Counted from the stretch's first letter, positions 36,643-45,821 are shown. The stretch is DNA of 64,000 bases from an uncultured Luteitalea sp. (GCA_934541105.1 CAKTDA010000001.1:682001-746000), one strand, 5' to 3'. The notes: generated by a model from the sequence alone, not told the origin. A program made the numbers and translations.

Positions 36643-39003
36643 TTGGCCCGTTCCCGCCGTCCTCGTCGTCGCTGGCTCAAGCTCGCGGTTGCCGTCCTGC
36701 TCGGACCGTTGATCGTGCTCGCCGGCGTCTTCGCCCTGATGTATCGCAGCATCGCGGGGGAACTCGATGCGCGGCTCGCCGGCCTCCACGAGCGCTCGGC
36801 CCCCCGCGTCTATGCACGCCCGTTCGTCCTCCGCGTCGGACAGGCGGTGACCGTCGGCGAACTCGGCGAGAACCTCGATGACGTCGGGTACACCCGCCGC
36901 GAGCGCGCACGAGTGCCGGGCGAGTTCGACGTCCACGGCACGGTGGTGCGGCTGATTCCGCGTGGCGGCAAGGCGGCGGACCGCGTGGTGCAGGTGACGC
37001 TGGCCGTGGACGGCAAGGGCCGGAGCGGACGCATCACGGGGCTGCAGCTCGAGAAGGCCGGGCCGGTTTCGGAGCTGGAACTGGAACCGCCGCTGCTCAC
37101 GGCCGTGGCGCCGGGCTCACGCGGACGCCAGCGACAGGTGGCGCTGTCGCAACTGCCGGCGTCGGTGGTGCAGGCCGTGCTCGCCATCGAGGACCGTCGC
37201 TTCTATTCCCACCCCGGCGTGGACGTGATTCGCACCGCGGGTGCCGTCGTCACCAACCTGAAGGGCGACAAGCCCTACCTCGAGGGCGGCTCGACGCTCA
37301 CCCAGCAGCTGGTCAAGAACTCGTTCCTGACACCGGAGAAGACCTACACGCGGAAGGTGCGCGAGCAGGTCATGTCGGTCGTGCTCGAGCGCCGCCTCAC
37401 GAAGGACCAGATCCTCGAGCTGTACCTGAACGACGTCTACCTCGGGCAGCGCGGCTCGTTCTCGGTCCACGGCGTGGCCGAGGGCGCGCACCTCTTCTTC
37501 GGCAAGGACGTGAGCAACCTGTCGCTTGCCGAATCCGCGACGCTCGCCGGCATCATCCAGTCGCCGGCGGCCCACTCGCCGACCCGCAATCCCGGCCGTT
37601 CGAAGGAACGCCGCAACGTCGTGCTGCAGGCCATGGCCGACAGCGGCTTCATCACCGCCGACGCCGCCACGGCAGCCATGCGCGCGCCGCTCGTCACGGC
37701 CTCGGGCAGCGTGGACGCCGAGGCCCCGTACTTCGTCGATCACGTCACGCAGTTGCTCGGCGACCAGATCGCGCTGCGGGCGTCAACGACGCGCATCGCG
37801 GTGCACACCACGCTCGACCTGCACCTGCAGCGGCTCGCACAGGACGTGGTCACGCAGGGCGTGGCCGACATCGAGGCCCGCTTTGCCAGGCGCAGGCAGC
37901 GGCGCGCCGCGATGCAGGCGGCGCTCGTGGCCATCGACCCGCGCACCGGCGACATCCTCGCGATGGTCGGAGGCCGCTCCTATCAGCGCTCGCAGTACAA
38001 CCGCGCCACGACCGCCAGGCGGCAACCGGGATCGACGTTCAAGCCGTTCGTCTTCCTGACGGCCTTCGACATGGCCCTGCGCGAGGGCCGCACCGACCTC
38101 ACGCCGGCGACGCTGGTGGCCGACGAACCGGTCACCTTCTTCGTCAACGCCGAGGAGTGGACGCCGCGCAACTACGACGGCGAGTACGACGGCCGGATCA
38201 CGGCACGTCGCGCGCTCGCGCGCTCGCGCAACCTGGCCACGATCCAGATGGCCGAACTCACCGGGTACCAGCAGATCGCCTCGCTGTGGCGCCGCATCAA
38301 GCCGGGATTCGAGGCGCAGGCCTATCCGTCGATCGCGCTGGGTGTCTTCGAGGCGACGCCGCTCGACCTTGCCGAGGCCTACACCATATTTCCCAACCTC
38401 GGCGAAGTCCGGCCGTTGCGTGCGGTCGCACGTCTCGAGGTCGACGGACGCGAGTTCGACGGACCCGATGGCGGCCGGCCGCGGCGCGTCGTCGACCCGG
38501 CACCCGCGTTCCTCGTGACCAACATGCTGCGCAGCGTGCTGAACGAGGGCACCGGTGCCAGCGCGCGGGCGGCGGGCTTCTCGCTCGATGCCGCCGGCAA
38601 GAGCGGCACGACAAACGACCTGCGTGACGCCTGGTTCGTCGGCTACACGCCTGAACTGCTGACGGTGGTCTGGGTCGGGCTCGACGACAACACGCCGGTC
38701 GGCCTCAGCGGGTCGCAGGCGGCACTCCCCATCTGGACGGCGTTCATGAAGCGGGCACTCGCCGGGCATGCCAACCAGCCATTCCAGGTGCCCGACGGCA
38801 TCGCGTTTGCCGAGATCGACAAGGACACCGGGCAGCGCGCCGGCCCCTTCTGCGAACGCGTGTTCAATGAGGCCTTCCTTGTCGGCACCGAACCGCAGAC
38901 CCTCTGCTACACCCACCTCGGCGTCCCGGCCGGCAGCCTCACACACCTGCCGAGCCTGCTCCAGGTGCCTGGCCTGAGCCCGCCCAGGGCACAGGTCCCG
39001 TAG
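36643..39003 (+). CDS. Class A penicillin-binding protein (PBP1b-like)
   Basis: 786 residues, bifunctional peptidoglycan glycosyltransferase/transpeptidase. One N-terminal membrane helix (13-34), then a UB2H-like domain (RVYARPFVLRVG, LDDVGYTRR), then the GT51 domain with the catalytic Glu183 in AIEDRRFYSHPG and GGSTLTQQLVKN at 216-227. The transpeptidase has all motifs: S464TFK467, SRN at 528-530 and KSGT at 653-656. The start is TTG 36643 with no clear ribosome site, 12 bp after bshC. The UB2H domain suggests an outer-membrane lipoprotein activator. Confidence 0.92.
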   Translation: MARSRRPRRRWLKLAVAVLLGPLIVLAGVFALMYRSIAGELDARLAGLHERSAPRVYARPFVLRVGQAVTVGELGENLDDVGYTRRERARVPGEFDVHGTVVRLIPRGGKAADRVVQVTLAVDGKGRSGRITGLQLEKAGPVSELELEPPLLTAVAPGSRGRQRQVALSQLPASVVQAVLAIEDRRFYSHPGVDVIRTAGAVVTNLKGDKPYLEGGSTLTQQLVKNSFLTPEKTYTRKVREQVMSVVLERRLTKDQILELYLNDVYLGQRGSFSVHGVAEGAHLFFGKDVSNLSLAESATLAGIIQSPAAHSPTRNPGRSKERRNVVLQAMADSGFITADAATAAMRAPLVTASGSVDAEAPYFVDHVTQLLGDQIALRASTTRIAVHTTLDLHLQRLAQDVVTQGVADIEARFARRRQRRAAMQAALVAIDPRTGDILAMVGGRSYQRSQYNRATTARRQPGSTFKPFVFLTAFDMALREGRTDLTPATLVADEPVTFFVNAEEWTPRNYDGEYDGRITARRALARSRNLATIQMAELTGYQQIASLWRRIKPGFEAQAYPSIALGVFEATPLDLAEAYTIFPNLGEVRPLRAVARLEVDGREFDGPDGGRPRRVVDPAPAFLVTNMLRSVLNEGTGASARAAGFSLDAAGKSGTTNDLRDAWFVGYTPELLTVVWVGLDDNTPVGLSGSQAALPIWTAFMKRALAGHANQPFQVPDGIAFAEIDKDTGQRAGPFCERVFNEAFLVGTEPQTLCYTHLGVPAGSLTHLPSLLQVPGLSPPRAQVP

Positions 39004-39011
39004 ACTTTCGT

Positions 39012-39017
39012 TATACT
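39012..39017 (+). promoter_or_regulatory. -10 box ahead of the parvulin lipoprotein gene
   Basis: TATACT lies 27 nt before TTG 39045, after the PBP stop. A GAGG ribosome site sits 7 nt before the start, so this would be a conventional leadered message. Confidence 0.45.
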
Positions 39018-39044
39018 GGTCCGTCATCTCACCCGAGGTTCTCC

Positions 39045-40118
39045 TTGAAGTACGCCGTCCCCATCATCCTCGCCCTCTCGCTCGGTGTCGCCTGCAATCG
39101 CGCCGACACGAAGGCTGCTTCGGCCACTGACAACGCGGACGCCGCAGGCGCCGCCCAACCGGCAGCGACGACGCCGGACGGCCAGCCGACCGCCGACGGC
39201 CAGGCTGCCGCGCCGCAGCAACCGCCAGCCAAGCCCGTGCCGGCCGTGCTGCCTGCCGTCGTCGCCCGCGTCAACGGCGTCGACATCCCTGCTGACGAAC
39301 TCGAGAAGGCCGTCCGGAACCTGGAAGCCAACGTCGGCCAGCCGATTCCGGCCGAGCGCCGCAACGAGATCTATCGGGGCATCCTCGATCAACTCGTCGA
39401 CCAGCGCCTGCTCGAACAGGAGGCGGCCTCGCGCAGCATCAAGGCGACCGATGCGGAGGTCGCGGCCGGCATCGATCAGATGAAGCAGCAGGCGCCGAGC
39501 CCCGACGCGTTCGCCAAGGCGCTCGCATCGCGCAAGCTGACCGAGGCCGACCTGCGCGCCGAGGCCCGCCAGCGGCTCACGGTGGACAAGCTCCTCACGG
39601 CCGAAGTGGAACCCAAGGCCGTCGTCACCGAGGCCGACATCGCCGACTTCTACAAGAAGAACCCGCAGTTCTTCATGCAGCAGGAAGCGCTGCGCGCCAG
39701 CCACATCCTCATCAAGGCCGACAGCGCCGAGGCCAAGCCGGCAGCCAAGGCAAAGGCCGACGACCTGCTGCGGCAGATCAAGGGCGGGGCGGACTTCGCG
39801 GCGCTCGCCAAGCAGCACTCGAACGACGGCAGCGCCGCGGCCGGCGGCGACCTCGGCTTCTTCCCGCGCGGCCAGATGGTCAAGGCGTTCGAGGACGCCG
39901 CGTTCGCCCTGAAGCCTGGCGAGGTCAGCGGCGTCGTCGAGACCGAGTTCGGCTACCACATCATCAAGGCTGCCGAGCACCGCACCGCCCGCACCGTACC
40001 GCTCGCGGAAGTCAGCGACCGCATCGCGCAGGCCCTCCGCCAGCAGAAGCAGCAGCAGCTCGCGCAGGAGTTCGTCCAGTCGCTCAAGGGCAAGGCGAAG
40101 GTCGAGATCCTGATGTGA
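39045..40118 (+). CDS. SurA/PrsA-like peptidyl-prolyl isomerase lipoprotein
   Basis: 357 residues. TTG 39045 follows CGAGGTTCTCC. The lipobox LGVAC puts the lipid on Cys17. A Pro/Ala/Gln-rich tether of about 60 residues leads to a SurA N-terminal chaperone domain (VARVNGVDIPADELEKAV) and one parvulin domain (ALRASHILIKADS, GGDLGFFPRGQMVKAFEDAAF, TEFGYHIIKAAEH). It is expected to fold outer-membrane or exported proteins at the inner face of the envelope. The stop overlaps the xdhC-like gene by 4 nt. Confidence 0.9.
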   Translation: MKYAVPIILALSLGVACNRADTKAASATDNADAAGAAQPAATTPDGQPTADGQAAAPQQPPAKPVPAVLPAVVARVNGVDIPADELEKAVRNLEANVGQPIPAERRNEIYRGILDQLVDQRLLEQEAASRSIKATDAEVAAGIDQMKQQAPSPDAFAKALASRKLTEADLRAEARQRLTVDKLLTAEVEPKAVVTEADIADFYKKNPQFFMQQEALRASHILIKADSAEAKPAAKAKADDLLRQIKGGADFAALAKQHSNDGSAAAGGDLGFFPRGQMVKAFEDAAFALKPGEVSGVVETEFGYHIIKAAEHRTARTVPLAEVSDRIAQALRQQKQQQLAQEFVQSLKGKAKVEILM

Positions 40119-40969
40119 CACGCACCCTGTTCGGGGCCGTCGACGAGGCCCTTGCGCGCGGTGAGGCAGTGGCACTCGTCACCGTCGTCCGCGCGCAGGG
40201 CTCGACGCCGCAGCGCGTCGGCGCCCGCATGCTCGTCTACGAGGATGGCCGCACGCTCGGCACGATCGGCGGCGGCTGCTACGAACAGGACGCCCTCGGC
40301 AAGGCCCGTCTGGCGCTCCAGACCGGGCGGCCCACCCTCGCCCACTACGACCTGAACGACGACTTCGCCGAAGAGCACGGCCTCATCTGCGGGGGACGGA
40401 TGGACGTCTTCATCGAGGCGGTGGCGCCCACGCCCCGTGTGTGCGTCATCGGCGCCGGACACGTCGGCTATCACACGGCACGCCTTGCGGCCACCGCCGG
40501 GTTCCGCGTGGTCGTGGTGGACGACCGGGCGTCGTTTGCCGACCCCGCGCGCTTCCCCACCGCGGAACGCGTGGACGTGGCCGACATTCCCGACTGGCTC
40601 CGCACCGCCGACATCGGTCCGCGCGACTATCTCGTCATCGTGACGCGCGGTCATCGCGAGGACCTCGACGCGCTGCGTGCCGCGCTCGAGCGCGAGACGG
40701 CGTACGTAGGCCTCATCGGCAGCCGCGCCAAGATCGCCCGCCTGCACGCACGGCTCGACGAACAGGGCGACGACGTGTCGCGACTTGCGCGCGTCCACGC
40801 GCCAATCGGCCTCGACCTCGGTGCGGTGACGCCCGAGGAGATTGCCGTCAGCATCGTCGCCGAGCTGATCGCGCACCGGCGCGGCCGCTTGCGTCCACGC
40901 GACGGCGGGAGCGACGACAATGCGCGAGCCGCAGCGTCGCTGCAATGGCGGCCGCCGGCAGCCCGCTGA
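40115..40969 (+). CDS. XdhC/CoxI family protein
   Basis: 284 residues. The N-terminal XdhC_CoxI domain has TVVRAQGSTPQRVGARMLV and TIGGGCYEQDAL, with CGGRMDVFIE; the C-terminal Rossmann part has VCVIGAGHVGYHTARLAA and YVGLIGSRAKIARL. XdhC proteins sulfurate and load the molybdenum cofactor into xanthine dehydrogenase-type enzymes. No such enzyme is in the window. GTG 40115 overlaps the previous stop (GTGA). The downstream amidohydrolase suggests a purine-breakdown link. Confidence 0.9.
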   Translation: MTRTLFGAVDEALARGEAVALVTVVRAQGSTPQRVGARMLVYEDGRTLGTIGGGCYEQDALGKARLALQTGRPTLAHYDLNDDFAEEHGLICGGRMDVFIEAVAPTPRVCVIGAGHVGYHTARLAATAGFRVVVVDDRASFADPARFPTAERVDVADIPDWLRTADIGPRDYLVIVTRGHREDLDALRAALERETAYVGLIGSRAKIARLHARLDEQGDDVSRLARVHAPIGLDLGAVTPEEIAVSIVAELIAHRRGRLRPRDGGSDDNARAAASLQWRPPAAR

Positions 40970-40983
40970 TCTATCCTCGCGTC

Positions 40984-42177
40984 ATGATCGGCTTCGGACG
41001 CCGCCTCCTCGACGAGTTCCCCCTCGACCCGCACGTCACATACCTGAACCACGGCACCGTCGGCGTCACGCCGCGACGCGTGCTCGCCGCGCAACAGGCA
41101 ATCCGCGATGAGATCGAGCGGCAGCCGAGCCGGTTCCTGCTGCGCGAGCTGACCGCACCGGCGACGTCGGTCGGCATGCCGAGTCGCGAACGGCCCCGGC
41201 TCCGGATTGCCGCCGACCGCGTGGCGGCGTTCCTCGGCGCCCGCGGTTACGACCTCGTCTTCACGGACAACGTCACGGCAGGCGCCAACGCCGTGCTCCG
41301 GTCGTTCCCGCTCGAGCCCGGCGACGAGATCCTCCTGACCGATCTCGGCTACGGCGGCGTCACGAATGCGGCGCGGTTCGCCGCCCGCGAGAAGGGCGCC
41401 GCCGTCAACACGGTGGCGATCCCTTACCCGTTTCGTGCCGACGCGATCGTGGACGCCATCGATGCCGCGGCCGGCCCGCGGACGCGCATCGCCATCGTGG
41501 ACCACATCTCGGCCGACAGTGCCCTCGTCCTGCCGATCGCAGCCATCGCATCGCGCCTGCGTGCGCGCGGCGTCGCCGTACTCGTCGATGGCGCGCACGT
41601 CCCGGGCGCCATTCCCCTGGCCATCGCCGGCCTCGGCGTGGACTGGTACGTCGCCAACCTCCACAAGTGGATGTGGGTCCCGCGCGGCAGCGGCATCCTC
41701 TGGGCCGCACCGGATCGGCAGGCCTCACTCCAGCCGCCCGTCGTGTCGTGGGGCCTCGACCAGGGCTTCACGACGACGTTCGACATGCCCGGCACGCGGG
41801 ATCCCTCGCAGCATCTCGCCGCGCCCGCAGCCATCGCCTTGTTCGAGGAGTGGGGAACGGAGGCCATCCAGCGACACAACCACGCCCTCGCCATGCGTGC
41901 CGCCCATCACCTGGCGGAACGCTGGGACGTGCCATTCGAGACGCCCGAGGATCTGATCGGCACGATGGCGACGGTGACGTTGCCGCAGGTACTGGGTTCA
42001 GAACGCGAGGACGCGCTGCGCCTCCGCGACACGCTGCTGTTCGAGCACGCCATCGAGGTGCCGGTCCACGCATACCGGGGGCAACTGCGTGCGCGCGTGT
42101 CGGCGCAGGTCTACAACGACATGGACGACATCGAGCGGTTCGCCGCCACCGTGCTGTCGCTCGCGCGACGGCCATAG
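40984..42177 (+). CDS. Class V aminotransferase (isopenicillin N epimerase-like)
   Basis: 397 residues, PLP enzyme. Signatures: HVTYLNHGTVGVTPRRV at the start, DLVFTDNVTAGANAVLRS, VDGAHVPGAIPL with the PLP-pyridine Asp, and the PLP lysine in NLHKWMWVPRGSG. Relatives include isopenicillin N epimerase and cysteine desulfurase-like lyases; sulfur transfer for the neighbouring XdhC is one idea, but the active-site cysteine of desulfurases is not evident. ATG 40984 is 14 bp after xdhC; ATG 40945 would overlap it. Confidence 0.85.
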   Translation: MIGFGRRLLDEFPLDPHVTYLNHGTVGVTPRRVLAAQQAIRDEIERQPSRFLLRELTAPATSVGMPSRERPRLRIAADRVAAFLGARGYDLVFTDNVTAGANAVLRSFPLEPGDEILLTDLGYGGVTNAARFAAREKGAAVNTVAIPYPFRADAIVDAIDAAAGPRTRIAIVDHISADSALVLPIAAIASRLRARGVAVLVDGAHVPGAIPLAIAGLGVDWYVANLHKWMWVPRGSGILWAAPDRQASLQPPVVSWGLDQGFTTTFDMPGTRDPSQHLAAPAAIALFEEWGTEAIQRHNHALAMRAAHHLAERWDVPFETPEDLIGTMATVTLPQVLGSEREDALRLRDTLLFEHAIEVPVHAYRGQLRARVSAQVYNDMDDIERFAATVLSLARRP

Positions 42178-42183
42178 GTTCCG

Positions 42184-43503
42184 ATGGCGGCCTTCGTCCT
42201 GCGCGGCGGCACCGTCCTCACCATGAACGACACCCTCGACATCGTCGAGGGCCCTGTCGTCGTGCGTGACGGCGTGATCGCCCAGGTCGGCGGCGCGCTT
42301 CCCGAAGGCCTGCCGTCGATCGACGTCAGCGGCTGCCTCGTGCTCCCGGGCTTCGTGCAGACGCATGTCCACCTCTGCCAGACGCTCTTCCGGGGAGCGG
42401 CTGACGACCTGGCGCTGCTTGCCTGGCTGCGGCAGCGTGTGTGGCCGATGGAGGCGGCGCACGACGACGCCTCGCTGCGCGCGAGCACGCGGCTCGCGGT
42501 CTACGAACTGCTGCGCACCGGCACGACCTGCGTGCTGACGATGGAGACCGTCCACGGCACCGACGTCGTGCTCGAGACCCTTGCTGCGAGCGGGCTGCGC
42601 GCTACCGTCGGCAAGTGCCTGATGGACAGCGACGATGCCGCACCAGCGCGGTTGAAGCAGCCGGTTGGCGCGGCAATCGACGAATCACTGGCGCTGCGGT
42701 CGGCGTGGGACGGCGCCGCCAACGGCAGGCTGCGCGTCGCGCTCGCCCCGCGCTTTGCCGTCTCGTGCACGCGCGGCATGCTCGAAGCCGCGGCGGCCGT
42801 CTCGGCGGCACACGGGATGCTGGTGCACACGCACGCGGCCGAACAGCGCGACGAGATCGAGGTCGTCCGCGCCATCGCCGGGATGGGCAACCTTGCGTAT
42901 CTTGCCGACACCGGCCTTGCGACACCGCGCCTGTGTGCCGCGCACTGCGTGTGGGTGGACGCGGCCGAGCAGGCACTGCTCGCCGATCACGACGTCAAGG
43001 TGATGCACTGCCCGGGCAGCAACCTGAAGCTCGGATCCGGGCTTGCGCCTGTCGTCGAGATGCGGAGGCGCGGGATCACGGTGTCGATCGGCGCCGACGG
43101 CGCGGCGTGCAACAACCGGCTCGACATGTTCGAGGAGATGCGGCTCGCGGCGACGCTCCAGGCCGTGCGTCTCGGCCCGGGCGCCCTGCCGGCGCGCGAC
43201 GTCGTGTGGATGGCCACGCGAGCCGGTGCGCGCACGCTCGGCCTCGAACAGGCGATCGGACAGGTCACGCCCGGCTGGCGCGCCGACCTCGTCGCCGTCG
43301 ACGTGAGCGGGCCGATGGCGGCCCCGGGAGGCGATCCCTACTCGACGCTCGTGTATGCCTGCCGCGGCACGGACGTACGGCTGACGATTGTGGACGGCGA
43401 GGTGCTGATGCGGGACGGCACACAAGCGAGACTCGAACCCGGTGCGGTGGTGGAAGCCGCCCGCGACGAAGCCAGGCGGCTTCGTGCGCGGGCGAACGTG
43501 TGA
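42184..43503 (+). CDS. Amidohydrolase, guanine-deaminase/SAH-deaminase-like
   Basis: 439 residues. Metal ligands HVHL (QTHVHLCQTLFRG, about residue 61), His in VHTHAAEQRDE, His in CAAHCVWVD and Asp in SIGADGAACNNRLDMFEEMR are all present, the pattern of the cytosine/guanine and adenosine-type deaminase branch. It hydrolyses an amine from a heterocycle. With XdhC beside it, purine catabolism is a reasonable inference. It begins 6 bp after the aminotransferase stop, same operon. Confidence 0.88.
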   Translation: MAAFVLRGGTVLTMNDTLDIVEGPVVVRDGVIAQVGGALPEGLPSIDVSGCLVLPGFVQTHVHLCQTLFRGAADDLALLAWLRQRVWPMEAAHDDASLRASTRLAVYELLRTGTTCVLTMETVHGTDVVLETLAASGLRATVGKCLMDSDDAAPARLKQPVGAAIDESLALRSAWDGAANGRLRVALAPRFAVSCTRGMLEAAAAVSAAHGMLVHTHAAEQRDEIEVVRAIAGMGNLAYLADTGLATPRLCAAHCVWVDAAEQALLADHDVKVMHCPGSNLKLGSGLAPVVEMRRRGITVSIGADGAACNNRLDMFEEMRLAATLQAVRLGPGALPARDVVWMATRAGARTLGLEQAIGQVTPGWRADLVAVDVSGPMAAPGGDPYSTLVYACRGTDVRLTIVDGEVLMRDGTQARLEPGAVVEAARDEARRLRARANV

Positions 43504-43506
43504 GAT

Positions 43507-43538
43507 GCGGCGGACGGGATGTGGAGGGGGGCCGCCGC
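43507..43538. terminator. Possible stem-loop after the amidohydrolase
   Basis: GCGGCGG (43507-43513) / CCGCCGC (43532-43538), 7-bp arms with a long 18-nt loop, between convergent genes. Weak. Confidence 0.3.
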
Positions 43539-43548
43539 TCTCGGTGGC

Positions 43549-44496
43549 TCAGTCGCGCTGACGCCTCCTGGCCAACGCCATGCACCCTGCCGACACCAGC
43601 AGCACCAGCGCGCCAGGCGCGGGCACTTCCGGATCACCGGGATCGCCCGGGTCGGGTGGATCCGGGTCCGTGATGATGATGGTGCCCTCGCCGGGCTCCC
43701 AGCTCGTCGTCACGAACGGGAAGCGCCCGGTGCCACCGAGGTTCGGGAAATCCACCTGCGTGTAGAGCGTCCGCGATGCACCCAGGAAATCGGCGAACGT
43801 CCCCACGGGCGGAATGCCCTGCGTGCCTTCGGTCGACCAGTGGTTGAGGAGCCCGAGCGGCGCCACGGGGTCGATCGAGTCCAGCAACTGCGTGCCGTAC
43901 ACCGTGCCCGACGTGTTCGGGGAGGCGACCCCGCTGAACCCCGCACCCGGCAGGATCCCGTTCAGGAGCTGGTTGATGTCGCTCTGGCAGCAGTTGTGGT
44001 CGGTCCCGAAGAAGATCCCGCCGCCCCGCGTCGCCAGCTGGTGTACCTCGTTGCGCGTGAAGTTGTCCATCGCGCTGAGCGGACCGGGATAGTCGGTCTC
44101 GGCGCTGTAGCTGATGTTGCGGATGTAGAGGCTGCCGTCGAGCAGGAGGTTCTTGTTCCCTGCCTCGTAGAACGACCGGAGCGCATCGATGTCGGCCGCG
44201 TTGAAGGCGCCTCCCGACGTCGTCGCATCGATGACGACGACGTCATACGAGCCACTCCCGAGGGCCGTTGCCAGCGACCCGGCAAACGGGCCGTCAACGT
44301 ACGTCGCCGCGAACACGTCGCCCGGTGTCGCCGTCAGGGAGTCGGCCATCTCCTGACGCAAGGCATTCGGCGCCTGCCCGCCCCAGTCGGGCGTGGCGTC
44401 GAACCACAGGACATTGAACGGCGCCGCACTGGCGCCACTCGCACTGAGGACGATCGCGGCCAGTGCGAGCCGCACACTTCTCGTGAATGCTCCCAT
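43549..44496 (-). CDS. PEP-CTERM sorted secreted protein
   Basis: 315 residues. ATG 44496 follows GAGGGGGAACA. Signal peptide VRLALAAIVLSASGASA. The body (FNVLWFDATPDWGGQ, YDVVVIDATTSGGAF, LLDGSLYIRNISYSAE, GGIFFGTDHNCCQSD) looks like an alpha/beta, glutamine-amidotransferase-like domain with no clear active site. A DPPDPGDPGDPE linker leads to the sorting signal VPAPGALVLLV...RRRQRD, a PEP-CTERM tail of the kind cut by exosortase. No exosortase gene is in the window. It diverges from hrcA across 230 bp. Confidence 0.85.
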   Translation of the reverse strand: MGAFTRSVRLALAAIVLSASGASAAPFNVLWFDATPDWGGQAPNALRQEMADSLTATPGDVFAATYVDGPFAGSLATALGSGSYDVVVIDATTSGGAFNAADIDALRSFYEAGNKNLLLDGSLYIRNISYSAETDYPGPLSAMDNFTRNEVHQLATRGGGIFFGTDHNCCQSDINQLLNGILPGAGFSGVASPNTSGTVYGTQLLDSIDPVAPLGLLNHWSTEGTQGIPPVGTFADFLGASRTLYTQVDFPNLGGTGRFPFVTTSWEPGEGTIIITDPDPPDPGDPGDPEVPAPGALVLLVSAGCMALARRRQRD

Positions 44497-44687
44497 TGTT
44501 CCCCCTCGCGGCTGAATTGCAGCGCACTGTCTTCTGCAAGGAGATCTCCAACACCACCTGGAGAAAAGATTGACTTTCTGCCATAGGCCTGAAAATGACT
44601 GATGGAAAAAATCGCCATCGCCATCACCTGAAATCCGTTGGCAGGCAGACTCCTGACGAGGGGCATGCCCATGCTGACGGTCTGTCC
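44497..44687. other. Intergenic region upstream of the PEP-CTERM gene
   Basis: About 190 bp, the most A/T-rich stretch of the window. It contains GGAGATCTCC, a perfect 10-bp palindrome near 44541, and A-runs near 44605. No clear -10/-35 for the PEP-CTERM gene was found; no gene is supported here. Confidence 0.5.
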
Positions 44688-44693
44688 TATAAT
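44688..44693 (+). promoter_or_regulatory. -10 box of the hrcA operon
   Basis: TATAAT, consensus, 7 bp before the CIRCE-like operator, so transcription should begin about where the operator starts. No good -35 was recognised. Confidence 0.6.
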
Positions 44694-44700
44694 CGTGGGG

Positions 44701-44727
44701 TTGGCACTCCCTGCCGACGACTGCCAA
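44701..44727. promoter_or_regulatory. CIRCE-like HrcA operator
   Basis: TTGGCACTC, 9 bp, GACTGCCAA. The arms pair with one mismatch and match CIRCE (TTAGCACTC-N9-GAGTGCTAA) closely, including the exact 9-bp spacer. The last A of the right arm is the first base of the hrcA start codon. HrcA autoregulation at this site is strongly suggested. Confidence 0.85.
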
Positions 44728-45821
44728 TGGCGACCACCAGTTCTTCACGGTCGGGCGGCCTGCCCGCGGACGTGCCCGAGCGCTATCAGCGGCTGCTCGC
44801 GACGCTCGTGCGTGCGTTCATCGAACGCGGCGAACCGGTCTCGTCGCTGTGGCTGGCGCGCGAGAGCGGGCTCGACGTGTCGTCGGCCACGGTCCGGAGC
44901 GTGCTGGCGCGGCTCGAGGAACTCGGACTCGTGCGGCAGCCACACACCTCGGCCGGCCGGGTGCCGACCGACCAGGGCTACCGCTTCTACGTGGACCTGC
45001 TGCTGCAGAGCCGGCGACCGTCGCGCGCCGTCCATGAACTGGAGGCGCGGTTGCGTCGCGCCGGCGGGGTGGGCGGCCTGCTCGAGAACGTCTCGCAGGA
45101 ACTGTCGCGCGTGTCGCACCATGTCGGGTTCGCGATCGCACCCGGCGGCCAGGAAGCGACGCTTAAGCACCTCGACCTCGTCACGCTCGACGCGCGCCGC
45201 GTGCTGGTCGTGGTGGTGTCCGGGTCCGGGCAGGTCACCCACAAGGTGGTCGAGACGCCCGAGGTGCTCGAGCCCTCCGAGCTGTCGCAGGCGGCCAACT
45301 ACCTGAACGCCGAGTTCGCCGGGCTGCCGATCGTCGAGGTCCGCGAACGCATCCTCGAGCGCCTGCAGGAAGAGCGCGCCCTGTACGATCGGCTGCTGGC
45401 CCGAGCCCTGCGCCTCGCGTCCGAGACGCTCGGCGACGTTGCTGCCGGCACGCCGTTCTTCGTGCATGGCACCTCGTCGCTCGTCGATGCGACGAGTTCC
45501 GACGACGTGCGCGTGCCGCTGGCGACCCTGCGTGCGCTGCTGGCGATGATGGAGGAGAAGCACCGGCTGGTGCAGATCCTGAGCGAGTACCTCGACGGGC
45601 CGGGATTGACGGTGGTGATCGGCACCGAGCACGCCGAACCCGGCCTGCAGAACCTGAGCCTCGTCGCATCGACGTACACCGACGGTGGGCGCCAGGGCGT
45701 GGTCGGCGTGATCGGCCCCACGCGCATGCGCTACTCCCGCTCGATTGCCGCCGTCGACAGCGCCTCGCGCGCGGTCACGCGCGTGCTGATCGGCAATGCG
45801 ACGGGCGGAGACCCCTCATGA
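44727..45821 (+). CDS. hrcA: Heat-inducible transcription repressor HrcA
   Basis: 364 residues. The N-terminal winged helix (RYQRLLATLVRAFIERGEPVSS, SATVRSVLARLEELGLVRQPHTSAGRVPTDQGY in parts) and the GAF-like dimer region (GLPIVEVRERILERL, VVIGTEHAEPGLQNLSLVA) are typical. It represses heat-shock genes by binding CIRCE and is reactivated by GroEL. The start ATG 44727 is fused to the CIRCE-like site and has no Shine-Dalgarno because the operator fills the leader. GrpE follows with a 4-nt overlap. Confidence 0.96.
   Translation: MATTSSSRSGGLPADVPERYQRLLATLVRAFIERGEPVSSLWLARESGLDVSSATVRSVLARLEELGLVRQPHTSAGRVPTDQGYRFYVDLLLQSRRPSRAVHELEARLRRAGGVGGLLENVSQELSRVSHHVGFAIAPGGQEATLKHLDLVTLDARRVLVVVVSGSGQVTHKVVETPEVLEPSELSQAANYLNAEFAGLPIVEVRERILERLQEERALYDRLLARALRLASETLGDVAAGTPFFVHGTSSLVDATSSDDVRVPLATLRALLAMMEEKHRLVQILSEYLDGPGLTVVIGTEHAEPGLQNLSLVASTYTDGGRQGVVGVIGPTRMRYSRSIAAVDSASRAVTRVLIGNATGGDPS

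Noticed and set aside
44541..44620. Sigma-54 promoter for the PEP-CTERM gene
   Set aside because: TGGCAGAAAGTCAATC lacks the required GC at -12, so the fit is poor.
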